Source: Geosiphon pyriformis
Taxonomy: Eukaryota; Glomeromycota; Glomeromycetes; Archaeosporales; Geosiphonaceae
Reading direction: 5' to 3'
DNA: 64,000 nucleotides
Assembly: GCA_016748015.1 (NCBI GenBank)
Contig: JAAOMT010000522.1
Coordinates: 1 to 64,000, forward strand
Part shown: positions 12,752 to 24,099 of the stretch, one piece after another
Layout of the letters: each line of letters opens with the position of its first letter
Position numbering within the stretch: position 1 is the first letter of the stretch
Made by a program: the position numbers and the translations under genes
The notes under the pieces: generated by a model
The model's database searches: none
Told to the model about the DNA's origin: nothing
What the model saw: the letters and a program-made list of their open reading frames with translations, nothing else

Positions 12752-13129
12752 ATAGTAACTATATCTATTAATTAAAAAGTAGAGAATTTTTATTTGTTAA
12801 TTAGTAAATCAAACATTTTTATTGTTAAGAAAAATAAATCTCATAAATACTTAGACATTTTTTTATTTACTAATGGTCTTTTAAAATCTAGTCTTATTAA
12901 AACTTATTTGGGTATTAAATTTTTTACAAATTTGGTTTTAAAGAAAGCAGTATCTAACAAACAGTTTTATTACTTGGTGTTTGCTGTTTTGTAGCCAATA
13001 GTTGATTACAAATTGTAGTTTAGTTATGTTTTTGCTAATGTGTACAAAAAATAGAATAGAATGTTAAAAAAAAGACTAAAACTCAAGACCAATTTACCTA
13101 AAAATCTTCTCAATAAAGTTATTTCCTAT
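12752..13129 (+). mobile_element. LINE D, continuation of RT after the gypsy insertion
   Basis: The LINE frame resumes after the ATAG duplication: TISIN-stop-KVENF, then 12794-12994 with KNKSHKYLDIFLFTNGLLKS and LVLKKAVSNKQFYYLVFAVL. These align to the RT thumb of LINE E (KDKFHWYLGIFLLTKDLSKP, LVLKKAILDKQFLYLVSVVF). The remnant ends at 13129, where the family-2 LTR starts with TGTTAC. The RNase H and 3' end of LINE D are not seen in the window. Confidence 0.85.
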
Positions 13130-14080
13130 TGTTACCAGTAGAATTTTAACTATTAATTAGCATAAAAGTACTTTTATAATTCTTATTATTAATTAGCATA
13201 TATTAATATCATTTTAAATTATCATTTATTATTTAATTAAATTATTAAATATTACTAGTTAATTAATAATTCAATTTATACAATAAAAATTAGAATGATC
13301 AAATTACACAATACTTCAAACTATATAATATTTAAGAATTTATTAAAATTTGTAGAAATTCGCCAAAATAATAAATAATTCATCAAAATAACTTGTAGTT
13401 TATTAAAATATATCTTTAGTTTGTTAAAATTATAGCAAAAAAAAGTTCAAATTCATAGACTAATACTATAATAAATTGTATAAAAAAAGAGCTTTTTTTT
13501 TAAAAAAATATATTATATTATAAATATCTTAATATATTTAGAATTATCTTAATTAAAATTAGTTAGCTTTAAAATAATAATAAAAACATTAAATAATTAA
13601 AAACCAAATTTCTTAACTATTACACTTGAAAATTTCCAAAAACTCAACTAATGTTTTAAAATTGATTAGCTATTAATTTCAGTAATCCATTAGTAACTTC
13701 AGATTTAAATAAAAAACGATTCACTTAATAAAATTCTATTTTTTTTATATTTCTTTTATTTTCTTACTATAATTATTAAGATAGCTTACAGACAAGATTT
13801 CTGTAGAAAAGTTGACTTTTATAACAAAGTAACTACACATTTTTAGTGAGCTTTCAGATAAGTAATTCCTAAGAAAAAGTTAACTTTTACTACAAAGTAA
13901 CTACATATAGTAACTGGTATAAAATTGGCTATTTTTTTTTATAAATCCAGCAGTTTAAATTATAAGAAATAATTTGAAGATAAATTCAGTTATCAAATAT
14001 TCAATAACTTCTAATAAAGATGAATTTACAACAAATAAGTATTAACAACATTCAAAAAAAACCAAAAACCTTCAGTAATA
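13130..14080 (+). repeat. Family-2 5' LTR (951 bp) with internal 66-bp repeats
   Basis: Begins TGTTAC and ends GTAATA (from GTAACA), the same terminal hexamers as family 1. It is defined by alignment to the solo LTR at 62195-63169 and to the split LTR starting at 48733. Two direct repeats of about 66 bp lie at 13784-13849 and 13850-13915. Each contains a near-palindrome of AAAGTTGACTTT type followed by CAAAGTAACTACA. Confidence 0.85.
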
Positions 14081-14829
14081 TTTAGTGCTTTTCTATGGAA
14101 ATAACACAGCAATAACAATTTTAAAGTAATAACTACATTAGATACAACAATTTTAATGTATTATTAGTCAATTTACACTTATTATAAGCAAAGATTTAAC
14201 ATTCCAGACAGAATTGAAGTTTTTAAAAAATCATTATACCAATATATTGAAAATTGCATCAACAATTATTTTTTAGAAACTATAATATTTCAGAAGTCAG
14301 AAAAAGTCTCTATAAAAATTTAATACATTATTTTTGATTAGAAACTGAAAACTTTAACAGTAAAACACTTAAAATTTATTTTAAAAAACTTAATTTCAAC
14401 ATTATTCAATATTGTGAAAAAAATACTCAGTATAATTTAAATATTTTTTTAACTTTGAATCAGAATCTAAAAATAGCAATAAAAAAAAGCAGAAAAAAAA
14501 ATACTGTAAGCTATTTATACTGTACATAATACATCAAAAAAAACTGCCAAATATCTATAAACACTTAAACAAAGAACCAGCATCAAATTACTATTTTTAA
14601 TTACACTATTTCCAATTTTACTTGCTTAATCACAAACACCCAATTCATTATTAATTTAGTTTTCAAGACCAAAAGATTTTACTATATTGTAAAGTCTTAT
14701 TTAACAACCAGAATCAATATTTACCAATACTAATCTTTTTGAATACCTAACCAAAAACCAAAATATTTATTCTAATAACAATAAAAACATTTTCAAAACC
14801 ACAAAAAAAAACTACTAAAAACAAAAATA

Positions 14830-15670
14830 CAAAAAACATAACAACTACTTAATTACAAAAATTACTGAATTCACAAAAGAAGATGCTAACACTAGTTTAC
14901 AAGAATGGCTCAACAAAGTTCAGAAAGCAGGAAATGTAAATGGATAGAATATAGCAAAAATGTTAAAAGCAATTCTATACTTTCTTTAAAAAACAGCAGG
15001 AGAATAGTTTGAAAACTTGACTAAATTTTTTGAAAACTAACAAGCATTTAAAGATGCTTTCTTAGAATAATTTACTAATAACAACACTTTTATTATTCTC
15101 TGAAACTGCTTTCATAATATCAAACAAGAATTATCTAAAACTGTCATGATCTATCTTGAAAAGTTCAATAAGCTTTTTTAACAAATTTAACAATTGAAAA
15201 CCAATGACTATTACTTCAATGTCCAGATTTTGGATTAGTTTATTACAGAATTAAAAAACAAATTCATTAAAAAAGTTTGATCACATCCTTCAAAAAATCT
15301 AGCCACTGCTATTTAATATGCTAAGACTTATAAAATGGCAATAGAAAAAGCTAACTGCACCAAATTTGTGAATCTTGCAATTGGAAAAATCAGCTCAACA
15401 ATTAAAAAGAAAATTGACCAATTGACCAAAAAAGTTGAGAATTACTTCACTAATCAACAACAACAGCAACAATAAATATATCAACTATTCCAATAATGCA
15501 ATCAAAATAACTATACATTATTACAAAACAACCAATCTCAAAGCTATTATCATTGTGAAATTTCTAGACACTAGAAACAAAATTGCTAAAAAATGCAACA
15601 AGACAAACAACAAAAGAATAATTAATATTATTCTTAATCTCAACAATCTTATTACCAATTTTCATTACTA
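14830..15670 (+). pseudogene. Family-2 gag remnant
   Basis: The retrotransposon-gag capsid domain reads FTKEDANTSLQEWLNKVQKA near 14873-14932, then FKDAFLE and ELSKTVMIYLEKFNKLF. A poly-Gln tract (six CAA/CAG codons) lies near 15458-15475. Stops are mostly TAA or TAG at places where Gln or Trp is expected. No complete product is possible. Confidence 0.75.
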
Positions 15671-16019
15671 GTTTATTATTTATTAAGACCCCAATACCAA
15701 AATAATTACTATTAATTTGCTCTATAAATTATTTAACAGAAATATCAACAATTATCTACTTAGCAATATCAAATACTTATTCAAAGATTGATCTAACAAA
15801 ACCAATTCACACTACAAAATCAGTTTTTTAACAATAATTGATTCAATTCTAACAACAAATTAGTTTTTTAAAATCCAGTTCAGCAAAAACTTGTATATTA
15901 CTATATTCAATCTAGTTATCTTACAATATTAAAAAAATCGGATTTTTAACAAATTGCACTTTTTGAAAATAAAATTATAGTACAAAGATCAAATTCTTTT
16001 AACAATACCATTTTATCAG

Positions 16020-16660
16020 CTTAAATAGCCCAAAATGCCAACTTTTCAATATATTTTATTCAAATTTGAAGCCAATAAATCTCTATTTTTACTTAGTAAT
16101 ACAGCAGTTAATAAACAAAAAGCAATTACAATAATGTATACAGAAGTTGAAGTTAAAAGAAAACCAATTTGATTAATCTTAAACAGTAGATCTATTAAAA
16201 GTATTATTACTTACCAACTAATGCAACAGCTTCAACAAACTGTTAATAAATCTGCCCAAACAGTTATTGTTACTGTAGATAATATAAAAAAAACTTCAGT
16301 AAAAAAAATTGACAATTTTCTTTTCACAATTAACAAAATCATTATTCCAATTAAAATTTTTGTCATGAATGTACTCCAATATCAAGCTCTTGTCAGAAAT
16401 AATTAACTCCTTAAAGCCAATGCAAACTTAAACTGAAAAACACAAAAATTAAAAATTTTATATTAAGAACAATATACCTAAGTACCTACTATATATAGTA
16501 TATTTAACAAACAATTTGTGAAAGCCCTGGTGTTTGAATTTGAAGAAAAAAAAGAAATACCAATTACCAAAACATATATGGCTCTTAAATTAGCATCCAA
16601 TTGGGCTGAAGAAACCAGAGAATAGAATATTGTTTAATATTCTACACCAGAACCATAGAA
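16020..16660 (+). pseudogene. Family-2 retropepsin remnant
   Basis: The block LILNSRSIKSIITYQLMQQL near 16174-16233 is the retropepsin active site with the catalytic Asp replaced by Asn, the same loss as in family 1. The open piece 16221-16406 continues to VMNVLQYQALVRNN, followed by a further segment to ALKLASNWAEETRE near 16620. A Cys-rich stretch (HTCYFCKTCHKE, then ISCFTCKK) follows near 16755-16850 and may be a zinc-binding linker. Confidence 0.75.
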
Positions 16661-18329
16661 ACAACTACTTTATATCTTACTTAAATGTAAAAACTATAAC
16701 AAAAAGCTTTCATTAATGAAAACATGCATATTCTTAAAAAAAGAATATGAAATACACACCTGTTATTTTTGCAAAACATGTCATAAAGAATAATTTGAAT
16801 ATTTTAAACAAAGTAAAAAATGAAACAACATTTCTTGTTTTACATGTAAAAAAATACTATTAAAGAATACAATTAAATTAATGTTACAATAAAAAAAAGA
16901 GTTTGTGATCAAATTTATTAATATGCACTTTCAATTACAGAAAAAGTAAAAAGAGAAATCTTTTTCAATGCAGTATATAACAATGCCTTTAATAAACTTT
17001 ACTATTATTTACACAATGCTAAAATAATCTATAGTTTTAATTAATAAAGAAATCCAAAAAGATATATGCCAAATGAAAGAAGCAGAATACATCAAATATA
17101 CAATAAAATTAACTAAATTTAATTATAAAATGAAGTAAAAACTTATTATTAGATTACAAGTCATGTTTATCTGACCAAAAAAGCTCAAATTCAATGATTA
17201 AAGCAAATAAACATTTAACTGTGTGAAGAATATACTATGTCTTATAATAACCAATAGTGTCTAAAATGCTATGCAATTAGCATTTTCTTGTTTAGCAAAA
17301 ATGATAAATATAAAATCGAATTTGGAGTATCTGAACCAAAAAAAAATTACAACAATTCTGATTTATCTTATCAAAATCAGTCTGTTATACAATTTTAATA
17401 CTTTAATAACAATGAACAAAGAATAAAATTAGAAAAAATTCATAAAATAAATGCTAGATATAATCTATAATATTCAGAAAAAGATATTTTGATCTTTCAA
17501 CCAAAATCTCTGACAAAAATTAACTTAAAAATTGCTCTCAAAATTTTACTAGGAACAATGATTTAAATTGCTTTCCAATTATTATTGGCAAGCAAAGAAA
17601 TCAACATTAGAAGAGGAATTATAAATATAGAATATATTAAAAATATTACAATTCTGTTACAAAACAAATTTGATAAAACATTCAAAATTAAACATGCTAA
17701 AAAAATTGCTTAAGTAATTTACCTAGTTTTAATCAACATTTTAAGTTTACAAGAAGTCAACAACAGAGAACAATTAGGAAAAAGAAAAAAAAACCCAAGA
17801 TTTTGGTTTAATTAGACAATTTACAGTTTCAATAAACACAGCTCTCAATGCACAAAATAAATCTCATCAGATTCTTTGACTTCCACAACCAATTATCATA
17901 TTACATTTTGGAGAACATCACAAAATCAATACTTGTTCAAAGTCTATTACTACTCAACAAATTTTCAAATCAAATAAACAAATTTGTTTAAAGCACAAAA
18001 TTTTAATCTTAAACATTTATATTCCAAAAAAAATGAAAAAATTTCAAGTTATATTCTATAATTTCAACAATTATTCCATCAGTTTAATGAATAAATTAGG
18101 AATTAAAATTATATATAGCAATATTTTCTAAGATGAAACTTTTTAGTTTGTCTTTAATTTTATCGAAATTATAAGATATATTCTATTTCTAAATCCAAAC
18201 ATCACTTCTAATATTGAAAACTACTACATTTTAGAAGAAAAACTCTCTTAAATTAACATAAATTTTTTAAAACTCTAACAACAAAGACAATTAAACAGTT
18301 AATAGTCAACTATGCTAATATATTTGTCA
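16661..18329 (+). pseudogene. Family-2 protease-RT linker region, heavily decayed
   Basis: This spans the part of the polyprotein between protease and RT. Beyond the Cys-rich block near 16755-16850 I recognise no domain with confidence. Short open pieces separated by stops continue the same AT-drifted coding texture, which suggests it was translated as part of the polyprotein. There is no sign of an independent gene on either strand. Confidence 0.4.
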
Positions 18330-19980
18330 AAGATAATAACAATCTTAAAAAAACTAATATTGTATACCATCAGATCTATACAAAAAATGTTTTACTAAAA
18401 TATTAAAAAATCTATTAAGTTTTACCTACTAATCACCAATTTATTAGAGAAGAAGTCCAATAATTGTTCAACAATAGTCTTATTTAACCATCAAGAAGCT
18501 CTTGGACTTCATCAGTAGTTCTTGTAAAAAAGAAAAATGGCAAAATCAAATTTTGTGTAGACTATTAACAACTAAATAGTGTCATAATTAGAGATACTAT
18601 TTATTACCAAGAATTAACAATATGCTAAATACTATAAAAAAAGCCAAGTTTTTTTTAATCTTAAACTTGAAAAATGGGTACTGGCAAGTTAAAATATATC
18701 TTAAAGACCATCTTAAAATAGCATTTACTACCCAAAAAAAATTTCTAAGTTCAACATAATATCTTTTGAACTCTGTAATGTATTAACAACATTTTAAAGA
18801 CTTATGGATATTGTTTATAAGGCAATTAATAGTCGTTTACTTGGATAATACTAATGTATACTTTCTAAGCTTTGAAGTCTATTTGATTTACTTGTGAAAA
18901 GTTTTTAACAATTATAAAAAGCAAAATTAAAATTAAACATCAAAAAATGTCATTTTGAAAAAACAAGTTTAATCTTCTTTAGACATATTGTCAGCAAAAA
19001 TAAAATCTAATTTAACCCAAGAACAATTAGTGCTGTTAAGAATTTTAAAGTTCTTTGAAATATAACAGAACTAAAAAAATTTGTAGAATTAGTTTTTATT
19101 ATCAAAAGTTCATTAAAAATTTTTTCGAAATCACTAAACCACTCAACCATCTGATCAACAAAAATATAAAATATTAATAAATACAAGCTCAACAATAATT
19201 ATTTAATACTCTTAAAGAAAAACTTATTACAGTCTCAATTTTTGCATATTTAGATTTCAGCAAAAAGTTTCAATTAGCTACTGATGCTTTACAGATAGCT
19301 TTTAGTGCCATTCTATTACAATTAAATAACAATAGCAATAAGCAAGTAATTGTTTATATCAGTAAAACTTTCAAACCAACTGAATTAAAATATGGATTTA
19401 TTAAATTAAAAGCAGCAGCCATTATTTGGGCTTTGAAATACTTTTAACAATATCTCCAAAATAAGCCACAATTTGACATTATCACAGATAACATTAATCT
19501 CAAATGGCTTAACAAGAAAAGCTCTAAACTTAGTGCTAAACAATTCTAATAATTTAATTTTTTAGCAGACTACAAATACATTGTATACTATAAACTAAGC
19601 AAATTATATACAAATATAGATAGTCTTTTCAGAATAAAATAAGATTAGATTCAACATTAACAAACCACCAACTCAACAATAATTAACAAACAAAAATAAA
19701 TTCCAAAAACTACAACAATATTAAAAACTATTTGAAGATTTTCAAATACCAAAAAATTGGTTTTTAACTAAAAAACACTAATTACAACAACAATTTAAAC
19801 AATACTTTCTGTATTACAACAAAATCTATTATTAAAACTGCTAAAACCCAACAAATCTATTTAGATTAGTCCAACAAAATAAAATAATAATAATAGTATA
19901 CAACATATATACAGATTCTTTATTAAAACATTTAGAAAGAAACAGCACAATACAAAGAATACTAGAACATTATTTTTTTA
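18330..19980 (+). pseudogene. Family-2 RT, RNase H and integrase N-terminus remnant
   Basis: RT is recognised by SRSSWTSSVVLVKKKNGKIK and FCVDY near 18490-18570 and by motif C VVYLDN near 18832-18849, where the second Asp is Asn as in family 1. RNase H spans about 19190-19640 (LATDALQIAFSAILLQ, VYISKTF, ITDNINLKWL). The catalytic Glu position, in KLKAAAIIWALKYF, appears as Lys. The beginning of the integrase zinc domain (IYTDSLLKHLERNSTIQRI) is at about 19905-19965, and the element ends there. Confidence 0.8.
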
Positions 19981-20920
19981 ATGTGTCTTTATTTCCATCT
20001 CACATAATTTTATCTCTTTCTCTTTCCATTTATTGTCATATTCTAATTTTTTCTTCTGTAACTGTAAATCCTTTTCACAATATTCTTTTCCCAAGATTAA
20101 ATGTTCTTGAAAATCTTTTTGTGTTTGCTCAGTTGCTAATATGAGTTGTGTAATTAACTTGATTATTATCTGATCTTTTATGATAGTGGTTTGGATAAAA
20201 TCAGCTTTGGGTTTACTTTGATGATATTTTCTGATGCCTGAATTACCACTTTTTTTCTCTATATCTTTTTCTTCATCTCCTTCTTTATTAACAGTATTGG
20301 TTATAGAAAATGTGTCATAATTGGAAGTTTTTTATATCATTCTTTTCATTGCACTTTAACAAATTATTTCTGCTTCATTTTCATTTTTTTCAATTTAATA
20401 AAAATATTCTTTTAATATTTATACATTAATTAGAATAAAACTCACAAAACTCAGATTAAAAACCAATTACAGACTTATTAAAATTCTAAGAAAAGAATAA
20501 TACTTACCTTTTTTTTTATTTTGTTCAATTTTAAAATTATGAGCTTCTTGTGAATCATCTCATTGTTGCACCAATTTAGTAAGAAGAATCTCCTGTTCCT
20601 TATATTTTTTCTTAATACCAGATGTACAAAGAAATTCTTGCTTATCTGACTTCTATGTTGTAATAAGTTTCTCAAATTTGTTCTGCATACACTTATGATC
20701 AATTACACATTCCCTAACAGCAGCATTAAAACTATTTGCAACCTTAGTTTAGACAGCTTTAATCTGATCATATAAAGCAGTGAAAGACAGGTAAAATTGA
20801 ATCTTCTTGAACAAAATAATATTTTTTCCAGGATTCCAACAATATTGTTTCTTACATTGTTTTTAGGTGAACGTAGATACACATATAATATAAGAATTTT
20901 CCTTGTAATTTGCTTAATAA
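19979..20920 (-). pseudogene. Myb/SANT-like DNA-binding plus coiled-coil gene, two exons, broken
   Basis: Read on the minus strand, exon 1 (about 20920-20508) encodes KKQYCWNPGKNIILFKKIQF, then YDQIKAV, AAVRECVIDHKCMQNKFEKL and SGIKKKYKEQEILLTKLVQQ. The spacing of Trp, the CxxKFxxL helix and the SGI...LL helix suggests a trihelix or Myb/SANT-like domain. The exon ends at an AG|GTAAGT donor (20508/20507). Exon 2 is a highly charged coiled coil (about 20400-19982) ending EMEIKTH then TAA near 19980. Stops inside exon 1 sit at Gln (TAA, TAG) and Trp (TGA) positions without frameshift. It abuts the truncated gypsy. The upstream start is not resolved, and the function is inferred only from fold-like pattern. 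Confidence 0.5.
20502..20508 (-). other. 5' splice donor (GTAAGT) of the Myb/SANT-like gene
   Basis: The minus strand reads AAAAAAAG|GTAAGTATT at the end of the conserved coding block, a canonical fungal donor. Coding character is lost after it and returns about 100 bases downstream. The exact acceptor is not clear; AG near 20410 or a nearby one is possible. Confidence 0.5.
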
Positions 20921-22385
20921 GATGGGTTTTTCTATATTCAGAACTCTAAAAAAATGTTTTATAAAATATGTTATTAATGTATTCTTGAAATAATTTGACT
21001 AGATTTAATAGATCTTTGTATGGTATTTTAAAAGTATTCATAAAAGTCTAATTTTGTTGGTGAAGCACAGTCACAGTGAGTTTTGTCTTTCTGTGTATCT
21101 TTTGCTAAAAATGCATGGCAACAGAAGAAAAAACACCAATTAGTCAATATCACAAATGATACTATGACCCCAATACATATTATAATGTATTTAAACTATT
21201 CTCTCTTCATTGCTTCTCTATTAACTCATAGCATTTCTTGTAACCCATACTATTTTTTGTCTTTATTAAAATAAGTTTACATATAACCTAGCTCTGCTAT
21301 GTTTTAGCTTTGTTTACAAAACTTAATATTAAAACAAATCACTTTTACACTCAATACACATTAATAAAAATAGATTGAACAAATAAACTTATCAGAAAAA
21401 GACTTAGCTATAAAACACATCAGCAACAAAAAAAGAAAAAAAAGAAGATAGCAATAGTTAATTAATATTATAAGAGTATATTAAATGTTAAATATATAAA
21501 AAAGCATATAAATAATAGATAATAAAATAAATAGGAAAACTTAAAGGCTAATATTAAGTCAAAATGTTTTATTATTGAGTTAAATGCAAAGCAATTTTGA
21601 AAGCAAAAAACAGAAGTGAATAAGTACAAATTAGTCAAATAAACAAAAAATAATGATAATAGGATAGATAAGAAAGTAATTTTTACAACTTTTTTATCCT
21701 ATTCTATTTCCCAACACCTAAATTATTCAGTGCTTTCAGTTAGATCATTAAAAATATATCTTGTTTAAATCTAAAGAGAGCTTAAAATGCCTCATGCAAT
21801 TCTGCAAACATTTTTTTTGGAATTATTTTTAAGCAACTGCATATATAAGTATTCTTATATATAAATTTTATCACTTTTATAACAGTAATCTGCATATTTG
21901 TTCAAACAAAGACATCAATTTCAAGTTAATTTGAGACTAAACTATTTTACTGTAGTTTCTGTTGATTGTTAAGTCTAAAATAAATTATGTTTGATTGAAA
22001 CTTATATTTACTACTATGGTTTCTGTTATAAAATTACTTTAAGTGAAATATTAACAACAAGTTTTAAAGAAAACTATTTGTCATTTGATCTAAAAAAATG
22101 GCAAAATAAAATAAAATGCATTAAATCACAAATGTTGTAGCAGTGTGATTCTATTTATTATCTTATTCAAAATACATAAGAATTACAATGAAATTCAATA
22201 AAATAACTATTTTTATTCTAGTAATGATCAACTCAAATTCTATGACCACATTAATCTTATTGAAAATGACCAAACATAAACTTATCTCTTTTTTTTGTTA
22301 CTATATTACCAGTATTACAACTAATATAAAAGCATGATAATATTTGATTACATACTTAGTTACATAAAACAGTTTTTGTAGTCAC
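20921..22385. other. Region between the two gene remnants, nothing identified
   Basis: Moderately AT-rich and less homopolymeric than the transposon flanks, so it may be host intergenic sequence. The open frames here (for example 21083-21274 plus) lack recognisable domains and codon bias. The first 150 bases on the minus strand may still hold the N-terminus of the Myb/SANT-like gene. Confidence 0.4.
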
Positions 22386-22390
22386 ATCTT

Positions 22391-24065
22391 TTATACTATT
22401 ATCAGATTCCTGGGAACTAACAGGACAACTTCTAATGCCTTAAGAGCTTTTGAACTTTGCTGTTTCATTATTTTGTGCTTATTTAATAGGGTACCAACAA
22501 TGGTCAATCCAATAATGAAGCACATTTTTCTTTCATAATATCCATGACAAACCAATTTCGGAATATATTGTCTCTGGATATCAGCAAGACTTTTATAAAT
22601 CTCTACTTTTTTTTGCATTATTTTCAGAACATATAGTAGTGTTTTTGCCAAGTCAACAGTTTTTAAAGCAATTGTTTCACCACAAAATTTGCATAAGAGC
22701 ATTTTACTACTTTGGTCTTAACCTAATATATCCATAAACTTAAAGTCTGTAAAAGCAAAATTATGTAGCTTGTCAAAAGTATTGAGTAATTGTTAATATG
22801 TGAATATGTTAGTAGTTAATTGTTGATTTGCTAATTGGGTAGAAGATAATTTTGACTGTGATTGAAGAACACATAAATTATTATTTCCATGAGTTGGTAC
22901 TAACACCCGATATAGATTAAGGAATTCAAAATTATTCTTTGCTTGTCAAGTTAAATAAGTATACATCTTAAGCACTAGTGGGGATTTTGATTGTAGTAAA
23001 AAAGTTTCTGAGATCCAGAGCATTGTGTGCTCTCAATGTAGAAACCAGTAATTATTGTAGGTAATTACAATACCATATCTATGCTCATTTGCTTCCATAT
23101 AATTGTAGATTTGTTAAACCACTATTTTTGCCTTGTCATTATCCTGATAAAACTCAGAAAATGTTTTTTCACCAATATTTTTTAACATATGCTTTCTTTT
23201 AATTTCGATCATTAAAATTAATAATTTTCTAAGAAAACAATTAAAGTCTGGTATACTAGGAGTATAGGTTTAAAGTCTTGTAAACTTATAACTTTTTAAT
23301 AACATAAATCTATTTACTACTGTACAAATGTTAAAATTCAAGGCATCATGAACATCTTTTTCATTAGTCATCTCTCTATCTTTAGCAAATTGTGATTTCT
23401 CGAATCTTGGTTGTTAATTGAAGCAGAATTGGTTCATTTCCTTAAGAAAGTCATCCCAAAACAGTACACTTGTCAATGGGTTACTATTGACTTTTATAGT
23501 GGTCTTCAATATAACACCTGTTAAAGAATATGTTATAGGTAATAATATAGATGACAGTGCATTTTCCAAGCTGATTTTAACTAAAAAAGTAACTCCAGTT
23601 AATAATAAATCTACAATATAAAAAATCACATTATCATGTCTATTTTATTCTATGTATACACTACTCTATATTCTCAAAGAAAATATTTTTTTATTCTACT
23701 CTATTTCTCAATGCCAAAGTCACAAAGTTATTACCTGTATTATCTGTTGCTGTATGTAGTTTTTCTGCCCATTTTTGTAGCTCCTCTTTCCACTTATTTT
23801 TCTCTATTTCCAGTTTTTTCTTTACTTCTTTTAACTTTTCTTTTTGTTTTTTTAGCTTTTATATATCTTCTATTTATCAATTTTTTTCATTTTCATTCTT
23901 GTACTTCTTCTGTCTCAAATTTTTCTTCAAGTTATATAACTTAACTTTCTTTTTACTCAGCTTCTTATCTTTTTTCTCCAGCTTTTCTATGCATTTTTTA
24001 TACTGGGTTTTTACGTATTCTAATTTATATTTAATATTTTCAATACTCATTATGTTTTTTTGCAT
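22391..24065 (-). pseudogene. Coiled-coil / PD-(D/E)XK nuclease / protein-kinase gene, broken
   Basis: Read downward on the minus strand: a Lys/Glu coiled coil (24065-23740), a probable intron (donor ACAG|GTAATA near 23735, acceptor TTGTAG near 23615), then one frame from 23613 to 22391. This frame holds LFWDDFLKEMNQF (23460-23420) and a PD-(D/E)XK nuclease-like core with PDFNC, then MIEIKRKHML (Asp, Glu and Lys present), YGIVITYNNYWFLH, LWISE and SPLVLKMYTYL. The start of a kinase follows (ETIALKTVDL with the ATP-binding Lys, then EIYKSLADIQRQYIPKLVCH). This nuclease-kinase pairing is described for Crinkler-type eukaryotic effectors. Seven in-frame stops sit at Gln or Arg positions (CAA to TAA, CGA to TGA) with no frameshift. 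The kinase is cut off after KALKALE, before its catalytic loop. Clearly dead. Confidence 0.7.
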
Positions 24066-24099
24066 GTTTGTTATGATTTGGGAAGATATGGCCTAATAT

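Larger units (their letters stand above)
13130..19980 (+). mobile_element. Gypsy family 2, copy 1, lacking its 3' end
   Basis: A second Ty3/gypsy family, unrelated in LTR sequence to family 1. It has a 951-bp 5' LTR, gag, protease, RT, RNase H and the start of integrase, all on the plus strand and heavily interrupted. The sequence breaks off near 19980 within the integrase zinc domain, next to a minus-strand gene remnant. No 3' LTR follows, so the element was truncated by rearrangement. It sits inside the remainder of LINE D. Confidence 0.85.

Noticed and set aside
21083-21274. 63-codon open frame with Ser/Leu-rich end as a small secreted protein
   Set aside because: No convincing signal-peptide start (the Lys/Gln-rich stretch comes first), no homologue recognised, and the length is expected by chance.
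23418-23944. Plus-strand open frames at 23418-23621 and 23636-23944
   Set aside because: They are shadows of the minus-strand nuclease exon and coiled-coil exon. The hydrophobic Phe/Leu/Ser text is antisense Lys/Glu coiled coil.
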